64,000 nucleotides of DNA from Paenibacillus lautus NBRC 15380. Lineage in GTDB: Bacteria > Bacillota > Bacilli > Paenibacillales > Paenibacillaceae. Position 1 is the first letter of the stretch, and every line of letters starts with the position of its first letter. The stretch spans positions 1-64,000 of the forward strand of contig NZ_BIMF01000013.1 in NCBI RefSeq assembly GCF_004000945.1, given 5' to 3'. The notes under the pieces are model-generated. The model was not told the DNA's origin. It did not search any database and worked only from the letters and a program-made list of their open reading frames with translations. Position numbers and translations under genes: made by a program. Below, piece after piece: positions 36,738 through 46,100 of this stretch.

Positions 36738-37361
36738 ATGAGTGTGAGAGAGATATTAGAACAAAGACGTTCTGTCAGGCATTATGATCCCCATTATAAA
36801 ATGGAATCGGAAACGTTGGCGGCATTGATTGAAGGAGCCAGTAAATCGCCCAACGGAAACAATATTCAAGCGACACGTTACCTGGTTATAGACGAGCCGA
36901 ATTTAAGGAACTTAATACTACCCATTGCCTTTCATCAGCAGCAGGTAATAGAAGCATCGGCTCTAATCGTTATACTAGGCGATTATCAAGCATTTGAAAA
37001 AGAAAATATTATAAATATCCATGAAGACGGATTCCAAAAGGGTTATTTTGACGCATCCTTAAGAGACTATTTAGCCAACGCGGCAATCGATTATTATCTA
37101 AAAAAATCAAAAGATGATTTAAAGTTCGAATTAGTAAGAGACGCAAGCCTGGCATCGATGTCGTTCGTTTTATTGGCGAACGAGGCAGGCCTTGATACGA
37201 TTACCATGTCCGGGTATGATTCCGAACAGTTAAAGTCGGCCTTACAAATTTCTGATAGGTATGAAGATGTGATGCTGATAGCCATTGGGAAAGGAATTAA
37301 ACAAGGTCATAAAACCGTTAGACACGATGTGGACAAAGTCATTTATAAAAACAAAATATAA
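36738..37361 (+). CDS. Nitroreductase-family flavoprotein
   Basis: An FMN-dependent NAD(P)H nitroreductase of 207 residues. The start EILEQRRSVRHYDPHYKM carries the FMN-phosphate RRS(V)R motif; SKSPNGNNIQATRYLVI is the second landmark. ATG 36738 is preceded by GGAG with 8-nt spacing; a GTG at 36729 is possible but overlaps that site. A TATAAT at 36694-36699 may be its -10. It sits opposite the HxlR regulator, an arrangement common for quinone- or aldehyde-induced reductases. Confidence 0.85.
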   Translation: MSVREILEQRRSVRHYDPHYKMESETLAALIEGASKSPNGNNIQATRYLVIDEPNLRNLILPIAFHQQQVIEASALIVILGDYQAFEKENIINIHEDGFQKGYFDASLRDYLANAAIDYYLKKSKDDLKFELVRDASLASMSFVLLANEAGLDTITMSGYDSEQLKSALQISDRYEDVMLIAIGKGIKQGHKTVRHDVDKVIYKNKI

Positions 37362-37485
37362 TTCATGGAATGAAATATTAGTTTGCTTGTTGTTTGTTCA
37401 TGCAGCGAGTGGAACAAAATGGGATTAACATCCGTCTAATAGATATGCTTTCTTCGATGTATTTCTATTAGGAGGGACTAGAAGG

Positions 37486-38307
37486 ATGAGAAAAAGCCTG
37501 ATTGCTGCAGCACTTATAGCAGTATGGATTGTCATAGGCTGTTATGAGAAGGAACAAGCAGCTCCGATCATAGATGAGGCAGTGGACGTGATCAACCAAC
37601 ATGGTGTGAACGTGAAAAATAGGGGGAAACTGGATGCCTTTATCGATCAGACGGAGGGAATGCAGCGTATTGTACATTATACGATTGAGGGAGATCCTGT
37701 ATTTCATGAATTGAATCATATCGGAGATCGAATCGAGCTGCGTTATGACAATACGTGGGACAGGGAAGGGAATCAACAAGTTACTACCCGTATGTGCAGT
37801 GAGCTGAAGCGAGTCGAGACGGATACTTATCTTAGTTATGCGCTGACAGGTTGTGACGGTGAACGTTCTGAGGTGGAGATTCTGCGAATGGAGTATGAGC
37901 TAAGGCCGAAGGTAACGTTCGACTTGGAACTGAGGTTCGGCGTTAATCAGAGGAATGAAATCAGTACAAAGGAACGAACCGTCGTCAAGGATCTTCAGAA
38001 TGGAGAGACTGCGGTGATCCGTGATTTCGAATTCACCGATAAGGAACGTCAGAGCATCTATAAGGCGTTGGTGCTTGCCGACTATCAAGAGGATAAATCG
38101 TTAACTACCGCGTGCAATAAAGAGCCGCATGAGAGCTTTGACCTGACGGTAAAGGTAGCGAACGGAAGTTACCACTATGCTTGGAGCGAGTGCGATAAGA
38201 GCGAAGACGGTAAACGGATGACCATGCTGGTTGAAGACATCGTCGGCACGTTAGAGGAGCTTGAGGAGTATAAGCGACTGCCCGCTGTGCAAGGATATTA
38301 CGAATGA
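37486..38307 (+). CDS. Putative lipoprotein
   Basis: A hypothetical protein of 273 residues exported as a lipoprotein: the signal ends in WIVIGC, with Cys 19 as lipidation site. The mature part has mixed alpha/beta pattern and two conserved-looking Cys pairs (TRMCSELKR, TGCDGERSE, TTACNKEPH, WSECDKSED). AGGAGGG precedes the ATG. It is alone between nitroreductase genes and has its own terminator. No family recognised. Confidence 0.75.
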   Translation: MRKSLIAAALIAVWIVIGCYEKEQAAPIIDEAVDVINQHGVNVKNRGKLDAFIDQTEGMQRIVHYTIEGDPVFHELNHIGDRIELRYDNTWDREGNQQVTTRMCSELKRVETDTYLSYALTGCDGERSEVEILRMEYELRPKVTFDLELRFGVNQRNEISTKERTVVKDLQNGETAVIRDFEFTDKERQSIYKALVLADYQEDKSLTTACNKEPHESFDLTVKVANGSYHYAWSECDKSEDGKRMTMLVEDIVGTLEELEEYKRLPAVQGYYE

Positions 38308-38325
38308 GGCCCCGGCGATGTTAAA

Positions 38326-38357
38326 GCAGCCGATCATAATGATCGGCTGCCTTTTTC
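38326..38357 (+). terminator. Terminator of the lipoprotein gene
   Basis: GCAGCCGATCAT pairs perfectly with ATGATCGGCTGC (loop of 1-2 nt in the centre) followed by CTTTTTC. Confidence 0.85.
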
Positions 38358-38464
38358 TTATTGATTGAGATTTTTGAAGTTTTAACAGTAAGTTCTATAT
38401 ACACCTGCAATTTGAGTCTGATGTTATTTTGAAGAAAGAATGATGAATCGACTACGGACAATGG

Positions 38465-39103
38465 TTACCTCCAAAATGTAATCTTGTCAGGGCCTAATCG
38501 AACGGACTCATGCCCATTTTCTTTGGCTTTTCCTATTGAAATGATCATGACTGGAGCATAGCGTTCTTCATCTAAATCGAATGCTTTTGCTAACTGATCA
38601 GCTTCAAAGCCTGCCATTGGATTCGTATCATACCCGTGTGCACGAGCTACTAACATGAACTGCATGGCAAAGAGGCTGCTATCGACTTTTGCTACTTCAA
38701 CTTTCATTTCTTTTGATAGAGTCGGGAACATGGATAGAATAGTTTCGAGTTGACGATCTCGTACTTCAGCTGGCATTTTTCCTTGTTCCACAGCTGTATT
38801 GTAAATTTCTTCAGCATATAAATAGCTTTGGGTATCGCCAAAAATTAATAACATGGCTGATGAAGTATCATTTTGTAATGTATTGAAACGCACAAGAGGT
38901 CTTAGCTTTTCTTTTCCTTCTGGAGTATCGACCACAATTACACGCCAAGGCTGCATATTTGCAGAGGATGGAGCCAGACTGGCTTCCGAAATCATGTCGC
39001 TTATCTCTTCTTTCGATATTTTAATGTTCTCGTCATAATTACGAACAGAACGTCGGCCCATAACGATATTGGCGAAATCGTTGTTTTGAATATGGTTAAA
39101 CAT
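38465..39103 (-). CDS. Nitroreductase-family protein
   Basis: A second FMN nitroreductase, 212 residues. IVMGRRSVRNYDENIKISKE and SLAPSSANMQPWRVIVVDTP are the FMN-binding landmarks, and GYDTNPMAGFEADQLAKAF the C-terminal one. ATG 39103 follows AAGGAGAGG; the 20 codons upstream lack a site. It is not a close copy of the reductase at 36738. It is divergent from a MerR regulator with a palindrome between them. Confidence 0.85.
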   Translation of the reverse strand: MFNHIQNNDFANIVMGRRSVRNYDENIKISKEEISDMISEASLAPSSANMQPWRVIVVDTPEGKEKLRPLVRFNTLQNDTSSAMLLIFGDTQSYLYAEEIYNTAVEQGKMPAEVRDRQLETILSMFPTLSKEMKVEVAKVDSSLFAMQFMLVARAHGYDTNPMAGFEADQLAKAFDLDEERYAPVMIISIGKAKENGHESVRLGPDKITFWR

Positions 39104-39134
39104 AGAACCTCTCCTTTTGATAACATAGATTTTT

Positions 39135-39163
39135 TTGACAATGTGTATGTCGTTCGTTATCAT
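39135..39163 (+). promoter_or_regulatory. Putative SigA promoter of the MerR gene
   Basis: TTGACA at 39135-39140 and TATCAT at 39158-39163 with a 17-nt spacer, about 57 bp before the regulator's ATG. Confidence 0.6.
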
Positions 39164-39178
39164 ATTTCGTATTATGAA

Positions 39179-39198
39179 CTATGAACCTAGGTTTATAG
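39179..39198. promoter_or_regulatory. Palindromic operator between MerR and nitroreductase genes
   Basis: CTATGAACCTAGGTTTATAG is a 20-bp inverted repeat with one mismatch, between the divergent genes. Position and symmetry fit a MerR dimer site that acts on both promoters. Confidence 0.55.
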
Positions 39199-39220
39199 CA
39201 AGAAATAAAGAGGTCCTATT

Positions 39221-39580
39221 ATGAAAATAAACGATGTTTCAAAATTAACGGGTCTGCCCATATCAACATTAAGATTCTATGAACGTAAAAACCTAATTCC
39301 AGACAGTTATGTTAAAAGAGATGTTAATAATTATCGTGTTTATTCTGAAGAGGTTGTTGAGTTTCTAGATGATGTGAAGGCACTTTTATCCGTAGACTTT
39401 TCTATAGAAGAATTAAGTTTGCTAGTAAATCAACAACTTAATTTATCATACGAGGCAAAGACAAAAATGGTTGAACAAAAAATCAAAGAAATTGAAGAGA
39501 TCCAGAAGCGATTGAAAAAGTCAAAGAAATTCTTGAATGCAGTCTTGGAAGGAAAGGCAAATTTTCAAACAAAATGTTAA
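39221..39580 (+). CDS. MerR-family regulator
   Basis: A DNA-binding regulator of 119 residues. The N-terminal winged helix (MKINDVSKLTGLPISTLRFY, ERKNLIP, NNYRVYSEE) is followed by the dimerising coiled coil (KTKMVEQKIKEIEEIQKRLK). The end has one Cys (FQTKC), which may matter for sensing. Base composition is AT-rich. It probably controls the divergent nitroreductase through the palindrome between them. Confidence 0.85.
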   Translation: MKINDVSKLTGLPISTLRFYERKNLIPDSYVKRDVNNYRVYSEEVVEFLDDVKALLSVDFSIEELSLLVNQQLNLSYEAKTKMVEQKIKEIEEIQKRLKKSKKFLNAVLEGKANFQTKC

Positions 39581-39703
39581 GGACATTAACATAAACACAG
39601 ATATATGAAAGTTAACCAGGAAAGATCCGTCATTGAACAAAATTGTACTATACTTTGTTTATTAACTTATATGCCTAGTTGAGGGGTGGAAGGGGGCGGA
39701 ACG

Positions 39704-40072
39704 ATGTCATATCAAAAGGCACTTGAGGCATACATAGCGGCTACGAATACGCATGATTTTGACAATGTAGCCCGGCTGCTCGACGAAGAAGCGGTCTATT
39801 GGTTTTCGGACCGGAGCTGTCATACTCTGAATGAGATTCGAGCATATTTCGAACACGCTTGGCATGTTATTCAGGATGAGGTATACCGGGCGGAGGATGT
39901 AGATTGGATCGCGAGTGATGCTTATTCGGCGGTATGTATTTATACCTACCACTTTGAGGGTTATCATCAGGGGACATTTATGTCCGGAAGCGGGAGAGCT
40001 ACGAATGTGTTTGTTTGCGATGCCGATGGCATATGGAAATTAAAGCACGAGCATTTAAGTTCGATTCGTTAG
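39704..40072 (+). CDS. SnoaL/DUF4440-like (NTF2-fold) protein
   Basis: A small cytosolic protein of 122 residues with the NTF2-like cone fold: an opening helix (LEAYIAATNTHDFDNVARLL), the short strand with DEEAVYWF, and the closing strands (WKLKHEHLS). The family includes hydrolases and ligand-binding domains; no active site can be assigned. ATG 39704 is chosen because AAGGGGG sits just upstream. It stands alone. Confidence 0.75.
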   Translation: MSYQKALEAYIAATNTHDFDNVARLLDEEAVYWFSDRSCHTLNEIRAYFEHAWHVIQDEVYRAEDVDWIASDAYSAVCIYTYHFEGYHQGTFMSGSGRATNVFVCDADGIWKLKHEHLSSIR

Positions 40073-40142
40073 ATCGGTGTGATATCATTCAATAAATAAA
40101 AGAAAAAGAGCTCTTAAGGACTCTTTTTCCATCATAGTAAAA

Positions 40143-40188
40143 ACGGGGTGCGGTTGGTCCATGAATGACCGCCGCGCCTCGTTCTTTT
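40143..40188. terminator. Terminator hairpins between convergent genes
   Basis: AACGGGGTGCGG pairs with CCGCGCCTCGTT (two G-T pairs), followed by CTTTTT; a second short stem (AAAAAGAG / CTCTTTTT) lies at 40107-40129. They separate the SnoaL-like gene from the facing HAAS gene. Confidence 0.6.
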
Positions 40189-40193
40189 TATGA

Positions 40194-40748
40194 TTACAAT
40201 GTTTTCTTTTTCTGACTAATTACGTGTATGTATTTAATTGTGAGCTTCCATAACACTTTCCCCAACCAAAACATCAACACACCAATCACAATAGAAATGG
40301 GTAAGAACAGCATTGGGCTTGGTGTATATGCTCCCATTTCGATTGTTATTCCGGCAATATCGTATCCCATAAGATACCCAACAAATTTAATAATTCCGCC
40401 TATTGGTGTAATGACTCCACTAATCATTAAAGCAATGGAAAGAGTACTGATAAGAGGCAAAAGAAACATACCGCTGACGCCTGCAAAGCTGCTACAAAAT
40501 GCAAATACAGCGCCGAATTTACGCCAACTGAATTTACTGTTCTTTGAAATGGCTCCACCTAAATATGCTCTCGCTAATTCTTTGGGGTTTCCTAACCGTT
40601 CGATGATTTGCTCAGAGGATAACCCATTATTTTGCAATTCAAGCATTACACTTTTGATTTCTTTGACAATGTCCATACGCTCGGAATCGGACATAGATTT
40701 CAAATACTTTTCAATTTTTTCAAGATAGTCATTCGTAATTTTATCCAA
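40194..40748 (-). CDS. HAAS/DUF1700-type membrane protein
   Basis: 184 residues. The first 65 form the helical HAAS signalling domain (DYLEKIEKYLKSMSDSERMD, LGNPKELARAYLGG), then about three membrane helices (FGAVFAFCSSFAGVSGMFLL; LISTLSIALMISGVI; MLFLPISIVIGVLMFWLG). This family is nearly always encoded with a PadR regulator, as here (the PadR stop is 4 bp before this start). It likely transmits a membrane signal. Base composition is AT-rich. Confidence 0.82.
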   Translation of the reverse strand: MDKITNDYLEKIEKYLKSMSDSERMDIVKEIKSVMLELQNNGLSSEQIIERLGNPKELARAYLGGAISKNSKFSWRKFGAVFAFCSSFAGVSGMFLLPLISTLSIALMISGVITPIGGIIKFVGYLMGYDIAGITIEMGAYTPSPMLFLPISIVIGVLMFWLGKVLWKLTIKYIHVISQKKKTL

Positions 40749-40752
40749 AATT

Positions 40753-41085
40753 TCACACTCCTTTAATTTCTGCTATAGCAATTAATAAATTATCCCATTC
40801 TAAGGACATAGCGTTTAAGTACTCGGTTCCTTTGTCTGTAATGGAATAATATTTTCTCGGTGGCAAACCCTCTGTACTTTCTTGCCAAGATGAAGATACA
40901 TATTCTTCTTTTAATAATCTTCTAAGCAGAGGATAAATTGTATTTTCTTTTGCAGCAACAATAGGATACTGCTCTAACTTACTTATGATTTCATACCCAT
41001 AATAGGGTCGCTGCTTTATTAGCAATAGAATACAAAATTCGAGTGTTCCTCGCTTAATTTGTGATCTCCAGTCTTCGACATTCAT
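40753..41085 (-). CDS. PadR-family transcriptional regulator
   Basis: A winged-helix regulator of 110 residues: IKRGTLEFCILLLIKQRPYY, GYEIISKLEQ, KENTIYPLLRRLLKEEYVSS and LPPRKYYSITDKGTEYL are the family's marks. ATG 41085 follows AGGAGG; the 15 codons upstream would start inside the promoter. The promoter and operator lie only 24 bp upstream, so it is autoregulated by position. The same operator sequence recurs 1.6 kb away before an ABC-ATPase relic. Confidence 0.88.
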   Translation of the reverse strand: MNVEDWRSQIKRGTLEFCILLLIKQRPYYGYEIISKLEQYPIVAAKENTIYPLLRRLLKEEYVSSSWQESTEGLPPRKYYSITDKGTEYLNAMSLEWDNLLIAIAEIKGV

Positions 41086-41104
41086 GATATTGTACCTCCT
41101 GCGG

Positions 41105-41137
41105 ATACATCGTACAACACAGTACATCAAATATCAA
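41105..41137 (-). promoter_or_regulatory. PadR promoter with embedded operator
   Basis: On the minus strand TTGATA (41137-41132) and TACGAT (41114-41109) are 17 nt apart. The inverted repeat GTACTGTGTTGTAC fills the space between the two boxes, an ideal repressor position. The 21-nt stretch 41105-41125 is identical to 42732-42752. Confidence 0.65.
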
Positions 41138-41280
41138 TAGTACTTCAGGATTTTTTTATTCAACGCAATAGAGGGAATCGCTTGCTGCATGTTGACTGAT
41201 CCAAATACATAAAGCAGCCAAATCTCATGCGCCATCCTTTCCCATGGTTCTACAGAAAGAATAACGTTTTTCCTTTTTGC

Positions 41281-42450
41281 CTACTTGCTAAATTCAGCAA
41301 GTAAAATATTTTTAAAAGGATTAGGACTGTTATCTCTACCCAAGCTGTTCAAACTGACGACCAATGTATGCTTGCCTCCAAGTGTACCTCCAGCAATAGT
41401 AGAAAACCCTAGAATGCCACCTGTATGTCCCCATATCGAGACACCGTTTGGAAGCTTAAATTCAAAGATTCCAAGACCATATCCATCCATTCCTGCTCTT
41501 CCTGTAGGAACTGTAGTAAGCATTTGTTTTAGTTGCTGTTCCTTCAGTAATTTGCCACCGAGCAAGGAAGAGAAGAATTTATTTAAGTCGTCAGCAGTAG
41601 AAATCATATCTCCGGCCGAGCCACCTGCACTTGGGTTATAGTAAGTAACGTCTTTTATCTCACTTGCCTCGTCCGGTTGGGAATATCCCCGAGCATGATT
41701 GGTGCCAGGAATAACGCTTGAATTACCAGGTAGGAATGTATCCGACAGTTCAAGCGGTTCAATAATCCGATTTTCAATCTCTTCTGCGTAGCTGTTTCCG
41801 GTTACTTTTTCAATAAGAATACCCAGCAATACGTATCCTGTGTTTGAATAAGACCAGCCCTTTCCTGGGTCAAAGTCTGGGGGCAGAGAAATCCCCATCT
41901 TCACTATTTCTTCAGCCGTATACGATTTTTTTGTATCCATAAAATCAGCGTCTTTTGACCTTGAGTATTCAGCGATACCACTTGTATGGTTCAATATCTG
42001 CCGGATGGTAATCTGTTTACCATCATATCCGTTTCCTTGAATGACACCAGGCAGCCATTTTTCGATGGAGTCGTCTAGATTCAAGCGGTTCTCTTCAGCT
42101 AATTGAAGTACAACTGTTGCGGTGAACGTCTTTGTCACGCTGCCTATGCGAAAACGAAAATCTGTTTCCATTGGTTTCTTGGTGCTCAGATTCGCTACCC
42201 CAGCCGCATAACCCCATGTTTTTCCACCCTCAGAAGTTTTAGCAAGTATCCCCGGGAATCCAAGTTGCAATGTATCCCGCATGGCTTGCTTGACGGAACT
42301 ATGATCTCGTTTAGTGCTTGTTTGTAACGAGCTAGATACATTTTGAGTGGGCTCTGCTTTTACTATTGAGGTTGGCGACGTGTACAGCAGGGAACTTCCA
42401 GTTATTAAAAGAGCCAGACTTGCAAATGTAATTTGACTACGTATTTTCAT
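41281..42450 (-). CDS. Serine beta-lactamase-fold hydrolase (class C/DD-peptidase type)
   Basis: An exported serine hydrolase of 389 residues of the beta-lactamase/D-Ala-D-Ala carboxypeptidase superfamily. It has a signal peptide (QITFASLALLITGSSLLY), SVTK as the SxxK nucleophile motif, YSN as the YxN motif, and HTGG near the end as the third box. ATG 42450 follows GAGGAA; ATG 42474 is an alternative with eight more codons. Whether it cuts wall peptides, esters or drugs cannot be read from the sequence. It follows an ABC-ATPase relic. Confidence 0.85.
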   Translation of the reverse strand: MKIRSQITFASLALLITGSSLLYTSPTSIVKAEPTQNVSSSLQTSTKRDHSSVKQAMRDTLQLGFPGILAKTSEGGKTWGYAAGVANLSTKKPMETDFRFRIGSVTKTFTATVVLQLAEENRLNLDDSIEKWLPGVIQGNGYDGKQITIRQILNHTSGIAEYSRSKDADFMDTKKSYTAEEIVKMGISLPPDFDPGKGWSYSNTGYVLLGILIEKVTGNSYAEEIENRIIEPLELSDTFLPGNSSVIPGTNHARGYSQPDEASEIKDVTYYNPSAGGSAGDMISTADDLNKFFSSLLGGKLLKEQQLKQMLTTVPTGRAGMDGYGLGIFEFKLPNGVSIWGHTGGILGFSTIAGGTLGGKHTLVVSLNSLGRDNSPNPFKNILLAEFSK

Positions 42451-42507
42451 AAGGCATTCCTCTTCTCTATTCATATTGTATGGTGGTTGCTTGTTGTTCC
42501 ACATTGA

Positions 42508-42687
42508 TCACACAGCTATCATGTTTACCAATGACATCATTAAGTTTGTAATCATCTTCATAATTGTTGTTTTACCAACGCCATTCTGTCCTAGCAAGCA
42601 GTAAATTCCGCCTTTTTCACATGTATGTTAACCCCCTAAATTACTTATTTTTTCTCGAAATACCCTTGTTAACTGATTATTTTCCAT
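42508..42687 (-). pseudogene. ABC-transporter ATPase relic
   Basis: The frame opens at ATG 42687 (MENNQLTRVF), hits TAA after 19 codons, and continues as GGIYCLLGQNGVGKTTIMKM, an unmistakable Walker A of an ABC ATPase of the export or lantibiotic-immunity kind. It ends after TNL, where the similarity stops; a TGA follows at 42508. Everything past the P-loop has been deleted. It lies behind a copy of the PadR promoter, so the lost transporter was probably PadR-controlled. Confidence 0.75.
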
Positions 42688-42731
42688 ATATCCGTCATAT
42701 TTGTTCCGTCTTTCACACCTACCTTCCGCAT

Positions 42732-42764
42732 ATACATCGTACAACACAGTACCTCAATTAACAA
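42732..42764 (-). promoter_or_regulatory. Second copy of the PadR-type promoter/operator
   Basis: TTGTTA (42764-42759) and TACGAT (42741-42736) on the minus strand are 17 nt apart with the same GTACTGTGTTGTAC repeat between them. It precedes the ABC-ATPase relic. Confidence 0.65.
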
Positions 42765-42769
42765 TAGTA

Positions 42770-43141
42770 TATCAGAATTTATTAACATAATATAAAATTA
42801 CAAGAATTTATCCCATGTTTATGGAAATGTATCCCTTCTCAATCGATAGTGTAGGTTCCATGATACAAATATATGAATATTTATTGAACAACAAGGAATT
42901 CAAGAAAGGAGGCTGTAGTAGGGCGTACGGACAGTGATTCAATCATGAGTAGAGAGGGGGGAGGGAACTCTACATAGTTGCGTTATACAAATATAAGTAA
43001 CCGCTTTCAATACAAGTTAGATTTAAGCGATATGCGAAATTAGGCAAGTCATCAAAGAAACACTCGATGACACCGATGGACAGACATTCATTGAAATGCT
43101 GTATATTTGCAATCGAAATTTAATCAACAGAGGTGAAAACG
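42770..43141 (+). other. Non-coding region upstream of chitinase
   Basis: About 370 bp without a supportable gene. A stretch at about 43030-43125 reads as IKETLDDTDGQTFIEMLYIC in one frame and may be a scrap of an older gene, but it has no start. The region holds the cre-like site listed separately and presumably the chitinase promoter, which I could not pinpoint. Confidence 0.5.
42996..43010 (-). promoter_or_regulatory. cre-like catabolite repression site
   Basis: Read on the minus strand, TTGAAAGCGGTTACT fits the CcpA consensus WTGNAANCGNWNNCW at every fixed position. It lies about 130 bp before the chitinase start, so carbon catabolite repression of chitinase is likely. Confidence 0.55.
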
Positions 43142-46100
43142 GTGACACCCTTTATAACGAAAAAGCACCCGAAATGGGTGATATGTTTTTTGGCCCTTAT
43201 TCTTATTTTTACACCACTCTTTAATGCTCCTGTATCCTATGCAGCAGAAGCTCCCCCTACAGACAGTTCTACTGACATTTCCACGGTTAGCTCCGGGCTA
43301 GAGCCCGCAACAGTAACGAACTCAACGTATAAAGCCCAGACCAATGAAGCCCAGGATCCGCTGGCACCGCAGAATCTTCGTATAGAAAGTGTATCTCATA
43401 ATATGGCGATATTTCAATGGGATTTCAAACCCGTAGCGGATGACAATAATGTACAGGTGTGGGACGCGGATTCAGGCAAGTGGCTGGCTTGGGGCAATTA
43501 TTGGACCCGTGCCGTGACCGGATTGACACCTGAAACGACCTATAGGATCTATATTACTTGGGATGGCGACGTGAAAAAAGAACACAGAAGCAATGTATTG
43601 GAATTCACCACAACCAAAGACGAAGCTGAATATAAAGATGCACCGTTGACTCCTCCAAGCCATCTTAAAATTGACGATGTAACGGAAGATACGGTTGCGC
43701 TGAGTTGGGGTTCGAGTCCCGGAGCCGAAGCTTATGACATTTATATTAATGGAGCATGGAAAGTCGGCACTTGGGAAAACTCCGTTACCACAGCCACCTA
43801 TGGACCTTTGGAAGCAGGAGAGACTTATACTTTTAAAGTAGGTGCACAGAGAAACGTAAATGGAGCTTTGGAAGCATCCGCCAATAGTAATGCCGCTACT
43901 CTTAAGTGGGGGGAACTGGCTCAGCCCCAAGGTCTGCAGGTAGTCACGGCAACACGATCTACGATTTCACTGGGTTGGGCGCCGGTGCCCGGGGCCACAA
44001 GCTATGATATTTATCAGGACGGAATAAAGGTTGGTTCGAGTAGCGAGAGTCGGTATGTAGCTGCTGGATTGGAAGAAGGCAAGACCTATTCGTATAAGGT
44101 AGTGGGCCATAACGGCCTATGGACTTCGCCTGAAAGCGAAGCTGTGCCGGTTGTGCCTGGCAGCAACTATAACAATATTACGTATTTCACATCATGGTCG
44201 GCTAGTACCAAAGATCGTAATTTTCATCCTGGTGACTTGGATCTATCACAGATCACCCACATTAACTATGCCTTCGCAGATGTATGTTGGAAGAAATACG
44301 GTAGCGGACCGAGAGCCTGTGAAGATCCTAATATTCCTGCACAGGACCGATACGTCCATGATGGCGAAATTGTGATAGGAGATCCTACGTTTGATTTTCA
44401 GAATTTCGCAGCATTCGAATCCGTTAAGGCATCTAACCCCCACTTGAAGCTCATGATTTCCGTAGGCGGCTGGTCTTGGTCTAATAATTTTTCTAACGTA
44501 GCCATGACGGAAGAAACACGCCGTACTTTTGCTAACTCTGCTGTGAAATTCCTCCGGGACTACAAGTTTGATGGTTTGGACATCGACTGGGAATACCCGG
44601 TGGAAGGCGGGGAAGATGATAACTCCAGAGCACCGGAGGATACGGAAAACTTCACATTATTAATGAGAACCGTTCGCGAGGCGTTGGATGCAGCCGGATC
44701 AGTGGACGGAAAGTATTATCTGCTGACGATTGCTTCTGGGCAGGGAGATAATTTTGTTAAAAATGCAGATCTTGCGAATTCCGTGAAATATCTCGATTTC
44801 ATCAATATCATGACTTACGATTTCAGTGGAAGCTGGGAGACGCTGGGTCATCATAATGCACCACTGTTCTATGACAAAGAGCATCCAAAGGCAGCCTCAT
44901 CCGCTTCAAGAAATCATGTGCTCGGCGGATTGTTAGGCCATCTGAACGGTGGGGTGCCAACACATAAATTGATCGCGGGCGTTCCCTACTACGGTAAGGG
45001 ATGGGATGATTGCCCCCCTACGGGTCAATATCAAACCTGTAAGGGTGGATCCTCATTAAAATCGTGGGAAGCGGGCATTTTCGACTTCAGTGACCTCGAG
45101 AATAACTACATTGACAAAAACGGCTATAAGAGATATTGGAACGAATCCGCCAAAGTGCCTTACCTGTACAACGACCAAAATAAAGTGTTCATCACGTACA
45201 ATGATGAGAACACGATGAAGTATACGGCTTCCATCGTGAAGTCGTTGGATATTGCGGGTGTCATGAGTTGGGATATCAGCGGCGACCGCAATAAGACTTT
45301 GACGACTCAACTCATTCACGACTTGCCGATCGACGGCAAAGCCAATGCTTCAGCACTCCCGGCTCCGGCGAATCTCGCAAGAGTAAGTGTCGGCGAAAGC
45401 TCCATTCAGGTGAAATGGGATGCTGTGGCAGGTGCAACGGGATACGAAGTATATGTGAATCATGCTTTATCAGGTTCGGGTACAGAGAATAGTTACACCA
45501 TTCATGGCCTTAATGCTTTAACTAATTACAAAATTCATGTACTTGCAGTGGATCGAACGGGAGATGAGATTAACCGCGTCTCCAGCGCTTCGAATCTGCT
45601 TAGTGTAACGACTTCAAGCAGCGGTTCCGGTGGATCTGACGGTTCCGGCGGATCAGGAGGTTCGGGAGGCTCTGGTTCCCAAGCGCCTTCGACACCACAA
45701 CCGCCTAAAGCCAAAGATCAGCTAGAGGCAAAAGTCACGCTTCATGGCGATAAGGCTGTGGTTACCATACCTACGGCTGCAGCTGTTAACAGCATTAACC
45801 TTTCGGATTCCTCCAACTTCCAGATCCATGCAGGTACAGGTGCGAAGCAGGCAGAGGTTGAGGTTCCGCTGGAAATCATCGCAGCTCTTGCGAAAAAAGG
45901 AGCCAACGCAAGTCTCTCCATTAACGTGAACGGCACAGAATATCGGATTCCGGCTTCGCTGATGACGGTTCCCGGTCCTGTGAAAATCTCGATTGTTTTT
46001 CCAGGGGCTGCCGATGCAGCAAGCGTGGAGACACTGCTTAAGGGAAGAGAAGTACTAGCCGATCCGCTGTTGTTCAAGCTTGAACAAATAAACGCGGATA

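Noticed and set aside
43030-43140. A gene fragment upstream of the chitinase
   Set aside because: The reading IKETLDDTDGQTFIEMLY looks protein-like but has no start, no partner frame and no recognisable family.
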